The notes under the pieces: model-generated
The model's input: the letters and a program-made list of their open reading frames with translations, nothing else
What the model was told of the DNA's origin: nothing
Database searches by the model: none
Made by a program: the position numbers and the translations under genes
Shown here: positions 32,561-36,594 of the stretch, one piece after another
Layout: the number at the start of each line of letters is the position of its first letter
Numbering within the stretch: position 1 is the first letter of the stretch
Assembly: GCA_019429365.1 (NCBI GenBank)
Contig: JAHYJD010000027.1
Location: 1-36,594, forward strand
Origin: Bacteroidales bacterium
Lineage (GTDB): Bacteria > Bacteroidota > Bacteroidia > Bacteroidales > UBA7960
Length of the DNA: 36,594 bases
Direction of reading: 5' to 3'

Positions 32561-33544
32561 TCAGATGGTTAAATGTTTCAAAAACTTTTGATCTATAATA
32601 CCAGTTGGATTCATGATTCGCAATAGATAAAACCCCGGCTGCAAGGCCTTTACATCTAACTTAAACTCATTACCGCAATGCACTTCCTGAAAAAGCAGCC
32701 TGCCGCTCAGGTCGAAAATACTTATGGTGTGGCAATCGTGAAAGTTATCGGGCAAGGAAATATTCAACTCATTGCGGGCGGGATTGGGGTAGCAATGAAT
32801 GGGGTTGGCCGCCAATTCTGAGACGCTTGAAGTCCAATAAACCTCACAGGTATCTTCCATTAAGGCATAAAGTTTTGTTTCACCTTCAAAATAGCAAAGC
32901 AAATCAAGGGAAAATGAAATTGTTTGTAATTGATAGCAAGCGGGAAATGGCATACCATTCAGGCTTCCAATACCTTCAATCCATTGATCATTATTTTGTG
33001 CATATCCTCCAATGGGGCTTAAATTCCATACCTTTCTTTCCGAGCCATTCAGTAAGCTGACGGAACTTGTTGATGAAACAACATATGTATTCCAAAACTC
33101 CGGGCAGGTGTACATACCGAATACTTCCACGGTATCGCCCGATTCAATGGAAAAGTCGTACAACAACCTGTCTTTTATCGTAAAAAACGGTTCAGTTGCT
33201 TCATAATCCCTGAAATAAACCTTGCGTTCCAAGGTATCTTCCCGGATAAAACCGACCGTACCGTTTGGAAAGTAACCAGTGCTATTCGGGTTGTTCGCAA
33301 TCACCGTATTATAAACAGTATCATTGATAATGGTATCATTTTCAGCTATCCAAAAATCAATAGTATTCTTTATCGCCGGCGAACCGCCATAGGCATACCA
33401 TGTCACCATGACATTCCATTGCTTGGAAGCATCAATCAAAGGCACATAATCTTGCCCAAACACCCTGGTTGAATCGCATAAGGAGAAAAAGCACAAAACT
33501 GCCGCAGCCAATAATGCAATGCGGTTTGGTAGTTTAGTTTTCAT
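32561..33544 (-). CDS. T9SS-secreted protein, paralogue B
   Basis: A 327-residue protein with a signal peptide (residues 1-30, ending RVFGQ), a beta-rich body and a T9SS type A sorting domain (from IHCYPNPARNELNISL to LKHLTI). Matching motifs with paralogue A are DTIINDTVYNTV, RKVYFRDY, LLYDFSIESGDTVE, NGSERKVWNLS, WIEGIGSLNGMPFP and CYFEGETKLYA. The ATG at 33544 is chosen because the signal peptide begins there; the frame is open further upstream to 33808 but that part has no export signal. It heads a leftward operon with paralogue A and the metalloprotease. Confidence 0.82.
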   Translation of the reverse strand: MKTKLPNRIALLAAAVLCFFSLCDSTRVFGQDYVPLIDASKQWNVMVTWYAYGGSPAIKNTIDFWIAENDTIINDTVYNTVIANNPNSTGYFPNGTVGFIREDTLERKVYFRDYEATEPFFTIKDRLLYDFSIESGDTVEVFGMYTCPEFWNTYVVSSTSSVSLLNGSERKVWNLSPIGGYAQNNDQWIEGIGSLNGMPFPACYQLQTISFSLDLLCYFEGETKLYALMEDTCEVYWTSSVSELAANPIHCYPNPARNELNISLPDNFHDCHTISIFDLSGRLLFQEVHCGNEFKLDVKALQPGFYLLRIMNPTGIIDQKFLKHLTI

Positions 33545-33990
33545 CCGTAAATAACTTAAATTAAGGTCGGATGGAACTCGCATGAGGAATTTACATCTAT
33601 GGTTGTGTTTAACAATGCATGCTCGTTTCATAACACTTAGTCTTTTTGATTTGGTTATTCCTTTGCCCGTATCCATAGCCCAAGCCGGTTTGGCAAAGGC
33701 CCGTTTCAAAAATTCATTTATTTTTCTGCAAATAACGAAAAAAAACTTTGCAAAGCAAGTTTTATCGTAACATTTTGGTTGCTTAAATGATTTTGAAAAA
33801 GTTTGCACAAAGGAGCGTTACCTTTGCTGAAACAAACCGCCTGGTTAAGGTGGGAAAAAAGAGGGATAATTTGACGCATTATCCGGGCTGGTTTAGGGTT
33901 AAAGGGCGGGGCCTCGGCTTCAACACGAAGGACAAGACAAAGCAAGGCGTTTATGGCAACGGACCGTAAGATTATTAAACCCAAAGCAAT
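33545..33990. other. 446-base gap with a GC-rich patch and a candidate promoter
   Basis: No convincing gene. TACCTTTG (33819-33826) with TTTTG at 33791-33795, 23 nt upstream, forms a good rightward promoter that would read through about 160 nt into the lipoprotein gene at 33991. From about 33836 to 33970 the DNA becomes GC-richer than its AT-rich surroundings and is weakly open on both strands (33787-33969 rightward, 33718-34005 leftward). This may be a dispersed repeat or gene remnant; no clear promoter for the leftward T9SS operon was found. Confidence 0.4.
33791..33826 (+). promoter_or_regulatory. Candidate promoter upstream of the Cys-rich lipoprotein gene
   Basis: TTTTG (33791-33795) and TACCTTTG (33819-33826), separated by 23 nt, match the Bacteroidetes promoter form. 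The gene start at 33991 is 164 nt downstream, so the leader would be long. Confidence 0.45.
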
Positions 33991-34503
33991 ATGAAAACAA
34001 TTCATTTAATCCAGAGAGCAAAAAAAGTCAGCAAAAGAATGCTTTCATTGTCGCTCATTTTGTTTTTAATGTTTAGCTGCAATAAAAATGAAAACTTTTC
34101 GGAAAAAGTTGAATTAGTATCTCCTGAAGGATATGTTCTTGCAGAAAGCCTTGATGAATTACTTACACTTTTGGATTTAAGCAAAGGCAGTAAAATAGTT
34201 GATGTTTCTTTTATGGAAACTGACCAGGCTGTTATGGGTTTTGTAACTTACACAGGAGAAGATGGAATTACAAATACTGTTGGAATTGGAAGCGGCAACA
34301 TAAATTATGAAGCAGAACGTTTAATCGTTCAAAGAGGCTTAAAATCGTCAAAAGACAAGGTCACGGTGAGTTGTTCCGGTTGTGAGAACTGCAGGGTTAT
34401 GGGGACGATTTACCCAGATGGCACTATGACAGTTAATTGTGAAAGTAGTTGCTGCACCATGACCATAGAAGGAGGAACAGAAATTAAACCGGTAGATCCT
34501 TAA
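33991..34503 (+). CDS. Cysteine-rich lipoprotein of unknown function
   Basis: A 170-residue protein with a lipoprotein signal (SLILFLMFS then Cys30, counted from the ATG at 33991; a second ATG at 34039 gives a more usual signal length). After a mixed region (VSPEGYVLAESLDELLTLLD, MGFVTYTGEDGITNTVGIGSG) the C-terminus holds six cysteines within about 30 residues: VSCSGCENCRVMG, then VNCESSCCTM. The CxxCxxC and CxxxCC spacing suggests metal binding or a disulfide knot, but no family was recognised. The gene is AT-rich like the T9SS operon it diverges from, and ends before a bidirectional hairpin. Confidence 0.72.
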   Translation: MKTIHLIQRAKKVSKRMLSLSLILFLMFSCNKNENFSEKVELVSPEGYVLAESLDELLTLLDLSKGSKIVDVSFMETDQAVMGFVTYTGEDGITNTVGIGSGNINYEAERLIVQRGLKSSKDKVTVSCSGCENCRVMGTIYPDGTMTVNCESSCCTMTIEGGTEIKPVDP

Positions 34504-34614
34504 GAAACTTCGCAAATAACCTGAAAGTTCGCAAATACATTACAGCTTTGGCAGTAAGCTAATAATTTTTGATTGCGGTAAAACAGGTTTTCTTTCCGCA
34601 AATAATACATCCAA

Positions 34615-34630
34615 TGCCTGCCAACAGGCA
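34615..34630. repeat. Second copy of the TGCCTGCC palindrome (degenerate)
   Basis: TGCCTGCCAACAGGCA matches the 17608-17623 palindrome at 14 of 16 positions and still folds as TGCCTG/CAGGCA with a four-base loop. It lies in the gap between the lipoprotein gene and the hairpin at 34661. Confidence 0.5.
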
Positions 34631-34660
34631 ATCAATGCCGGAAAACGAAAAAAGGTAAGA

Positions 34661-34701
34661 AATAACCAGCCACCAGGTCAGTGACCTGGTGGCTGGTTAT
34701 T
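34661..34701. terminator. 41-bp palindromic bidirectional terminator, right copy
   Basis: AATAACCAGCCACCAGGTCA (34661-34680) is the exact reverse complement of 34682-34701, with G34681 at the centre. It lies between the convergent lipoprotein (rightward) and M24 peptidase (leftward) genes, with TTTATT on the right side, so it can end both. Its 12-bp core is the same as that at 27824-27850. Confidence 0.85.
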
Positions 34702-34720
34702 TTATTGCATAAGAACCCTA

Positions 34721-36106
34721 TCAGGCCATCAGGCTCTCAATGTCGGCCACAGTTTTAGGAATTGCAGGGCCCAAAATCCTGTAACCATCCTCGGTCACCA
34801 GCACATCGTCTTCAATGCGAATGCCGCCAAAGCCGATATATTCCTTCACCTTGTCGTAATTGATAAACTCGGTGAATTTCCCTTCCTGTTCCCACTTTTC
34901 AATCAGGGCCGGAATGAAATAGATACCCGGCTCAACGGTGAGCACAAATCCTGGCTTCAGCCGTTTACCAAGACGCAAGTAGGCAGTGCCGAAAAGATCT
35001 GAGCGCTTCACTTCGTCATCATAGCCTACATAGTTTTCGCCCAGGTCTTCCATGTCGTGCACATCGAGCCCCATCATATGGCCCAGGCCGTGGGGCATGA
35101 ACAGCGCGGTGGCGGCCTGCTCGGCAGCCTGCGGAATATTGCCTTTCATAAGGCCAAGCTTTTTCAGTCCTTCGCCAATAATATTAATGGCCAGCATGTG
35201 AATGCTCTTGAAAGTAACGCCCGGCCTAATGGCCTCAATGGCTTTCACATTGGCTTCGAGCACAATCTCATAGATCTCTTTCTGGCGCTGGCTGAACTTG
35301 CCGCCCACAGGAACGGTGCGGGTATGGTCGCTGGCATAACGCATGGGCGTTTCGCAACCCGTATCGACCAGCAGCAGATCGCCGGCCTCCAGCTTGTTGC
35401 TGTGGTCGTGGTTGTGCAGGGTCTCCCCGTGCTTGCTAAGGATGATGGGGAAGGAAAGGGTGCCGCCGCCTGCAAGGGCAATGCCTTCGACCACGCCGGC
35501 GATTTCACGCTCATACACGCCGGGCTTGGCCATTTTAATGGCAGAGGTGTGCATCTTGTAGCCTGTTTCGATGGCCTTTTCAATTTCGGCAATCTCTTCG
35601 GGCTCCTTTATTTCGCGCAGGGCTACAACCGCCTTGATCAGCTCAACGGAGGCTTCGGCCTTGAGCTTGTCAACCGGGATACCCAGCAACTTTTCCATCA
35701 GGATTTTGTTCTCCGCACGATAGGGCGGCAGGAAGTGAATCTTTCGGCCCTTATCGCGGGCATTCTTCAGAAATTCGGCCAGCTCGCCGAAAGGCATGCT
35801 GTTGGGCACCCCTACCCTGTTGGCTTTGTCTTTTACCAGGGGCTGAGGGCCCATCCAGATAATGTCGTCGATGGAAACATCGTCGCCAAAGAGGTAATCC
35901 ACCTGGTTGTCGATGTCAAGAATACCGGCCATGCCTTGATGATCGATGCCAAAAAAATACAGGAAATTGCTGTCCTGGCGGAAGTGATAGGTGTTGGCCG
36001 GATAGTTCATCGGCACATCCACATTGCCCATTATAAGCACAATGCCGTCCTTGAGGCTTTCCCTTAGTTTCTTTCTGCGGTTTACGTAAGTTTTAGTTTC
36101 AAACAT
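34721..36106 (-). CDS. Xaa-Pro aminopeptidase (aminopeptidase P, M24B family)
   Basis: A cytoplasmic metallo-aminopeptidase that removes N-terminal residues before proline. The 461-residue protein has the N-terminal AMP_N domain (about residues 1-140; TYVNRRKKLRESL, NTYHFRQDSNFLYFFGIDHQGM) and the C-terminal pita-bread domain. The five metal ligands are in place: Asp248 (LLVDTGCE), Asp260 (YASDHTRT), His339 (MPHGLGHMMGLDVHD), Glu392 (LTVEPGIYF) and Glu432 (IRIEDDVLV). The spacing between the two aspartates is one residue longer than in E. coli PepP. A second M24 gene lies just upstream on the same strand. There is a bidirectional terminator downstream. Confidence 0.93.
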   Translation of the reverse strand: MFETKTYVNRRKKLRESLKDGIVLIMGNVDVPMNYPANTYHFRQDSNFLYFFGIDHQGMAGILDIDNQVDYLFGDDVSIDDIIWMGPQPLVKDKANRVGVPNSMPFGELAEFLKNARDKGRKIHFLPPYRAENKILMEKLLGIPVDKLKAEASVELIKAVVALREIKEPEEIAEIEKAIETGYKMHTSAIKMAKPGVYEREIAGVVEGIALAGGGTLSFPIILSKHGETLHNHDHSNKLEAGDLLLVDTGCETPMRYASDHTRTVPVGGKFSQRQKEIYEIVLEANVKAIEAIRPGVTFKSIHMLAINIIGEGLKKLGLMKGNIPQAAEQAATALFMPHGLGHMMGLDVHDMEDLGENYVGYDDEVKRSDLFGTAYLRLGKRLKPGFVLTVEPGIYFIPALIEKWEQEGKFTEFINYDKVKEYIGFGGIRIEDDVLVTEDGYRILGPAIPKTVADIESLMA

Positions 36107-36145
36107 AGTATTAGGATTTTAGTGATTGTTTTTTAAGTGTTGTAG

Positions 36146-36170
36146 TTGTTGTCAGGTTGTCTGGTTGTCA
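36146..36170. repeat. GTTGTC-rich simple repeat, copy 2
   Basis: Matches the repeat at 21680-21704 at 24 of 25 positions. It lies between the two M24 genes, about 50 bases from an array of the complementary GACAAC type at 36221-36260, so the two can pair. Confidence 0.7.
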
Positions 36171-36220
36171 AGCTGTTTGCTTCGTTCTATTTTTGTACTA
36201 CGCTCCATTTAACCCCAATC

Positions 36221-36260
36221 AACAATGACAACAACGACAACAACGACAACAATGACAACA
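36221..36260. repeat. Tandem 9-bp repeat AACAAYGAC (four units)
   Basis: Four consecutive 9-nt units (AACAATGAC, AACAACGAC, AACAACGAC, AACAATGAC) followed by a partial fifth. It is opposite in sense to the GTTGTC stretch at 36146-36170 and overlaps none of the coding region, ending just before the stop of the next gene. Confidence 0.8.
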
Positions 36261-36264
36261 CTTC

Positions 36265-36594
36265 TTACCCGTTCATGATCTCTTCGATCTCCTCCACCTC
36301 AACGGGCACGTCTGCGGTAAGGTCTTTGGGGCCGTTTCCGGTGATCAGGATGTCGTTTTCGATGCGCACGCCAATGCCTTCTTCTTTGATGTAGATGCCG
36401 GGCTCACACGAAAGCAGCATACCAGGTTTAAAGGTCTCGAAGCGATGGCCTTCGTCGTGCACATCGAGGCCCATGAAATGGGAGGTGCCGTGCGGGAAAT
36501 ATTTTTTTACGGCGGGATTGGCCGGATCCTGTTTTTCAATGTCGTGACGGGTAATCAGCCCCAGTCCGAGCAATTCCTTTTCCATGATCTTCAT
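36265..36594 (-). CDS. Second M24 aminopeptidase P, C-terminal part (runs off right edge)
   Basis: The last 109 residues of an M24B peptidase. The metal-binding blocks FPHGTSHFMGLDVHDEG, LSCEPGIYI and GVRIENDILIT correspond to the His, Glu and Glu ligands of aminopeptidase P. The ATG at the very edge of the window (36594) is an internal Met (KIMEKELLGLGLI), not the start, since the AMP_N domain and the two Asp ligands are missing and must lie outside. It differs clearly from the neighbouring 461-residue protein (HGTSH against HGLGH), so it is a diverged paralogue rather than a recent copy. Confidence 0.9.
   Translation of the reverse strand: MKIMEKELLGLGLITRHDIEKQDPANPAVKKYFPHGTSHFMGLDVHDEGHRFETFKPGMLLSCEPGIYIKEEGIGVRIENDILITGNGPKDLTADVPVEVEEIEEIMNG

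Noticed and set aside
33545-33808. Upstream extension of the T9SS paralogue B gene to 33808
   Set aside because: The added residues precede a textbook signal peptide and would block export; the ATG at 33544 is the better start.
33787-33969. 60-codon rightward frame as a small gene
   Set aside because: It begins between the -33 and -7 elements of a promoter and has an improbable composition; treated as part of an intergenic remnant.
35057-36067. Long rightward open frame (336 codons) opposite the M24 peptidase gene
   Set aside because: It is antisense to a fully conserved aminopeptidase P with all metal ligands; the translation shows no family features and arises from biased codon use.
36221-36260. 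Tandem 9-bp repeats as a CRISPR array
   Set aside because: Units are contiguous with no spacers and far too short; it is a simple sequence repeat.

Overview
The window comes from a Bacteroidota genome, most likely of the order Bacteroidales or Marinilabiliales. Four things point there: gliding/type IX secretion genes (gldE, gldD), several secreted proteins ending in type IX secretion (T9SS) type A sorting domains, families largely confined to this phylum (DUF4271, DUF5686), and promoters of the Bacteroidetes form (TTTG about 19-23 nt upstream of TAnnTTTG). No tRNA, rRNA, CRISPR array or intact mobile element was recognised.

Layout. 1-4834: the start of pta (leftward) diverges from a rightward housekeeping run of DUF4271 membrane protein, hemD, rnpA, yidD and an S41 C-terminal processing protease. 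4837-8786: an envelope-signalling block made of a small exported Gln/Arg-rich protein, an outer-membrane beta-barrel protein, an OmpR-family response regulator, its histidine kinase, and a second small exported Gln/Arg-rich protein closed by a strong terminator. The two small genes share the same promoter-proximal direct repeat (TTCAT-N6-TTCAT). 8870-12792: kbl, an orphan membrane-anchored sensor-like protein and a serine hydrolase. 12802-13996: a decayed S51 peptidase (cyanophycinase-like) gene with a T9SS tail. 14113-16990: pyruvate kinase and MgtE. 16994-19036: gldE-gldD. 19207-25224: a DUF5686 outer-membrane protein, QueD-like enzyme, a soluble TonB-C-terminal-domain protein, a lipoprotein and a C69 dipeptidase. 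25304-27741: a fused double-ATPase peptide ABC protein and two small unknown genes.

27824-34701 is an accessory island: a leftward operon of three T9SS substrates (two tandem paralogues and a 1226-residue metzincin/beta-helix protein) plus a Cys-rich lipoprotein, bracketed by two near-identical palindromic hairpins. The first third of the large protease gene is very AT-rich while its last third has a high GC content, so the gene looks like a mosaic. The window ends with two tandem M24 aminopeptidase P-type genes separated by a GTTGTC/GACAAC simple repeat; the second runs off the right edge.

The most interesting candidates for something undescribed are the two-component block at 4837-8786, which looks like a self-contained module in which an OmpR/PhoB-type regulator controls two cationic low-complexity exported proteins through a shared operator, and the mosaic T9SS island. 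Peptide handling recurs through the window (S41, C69 and two M24 peptidases, a dipeptide/oligopeptide-type ABC ATPase, a secreted metzincin), suiting a proteolytic, amino-acid-using organism; kbl (threonine breakdown) is consistent with that. This lifestyle reading is inference.
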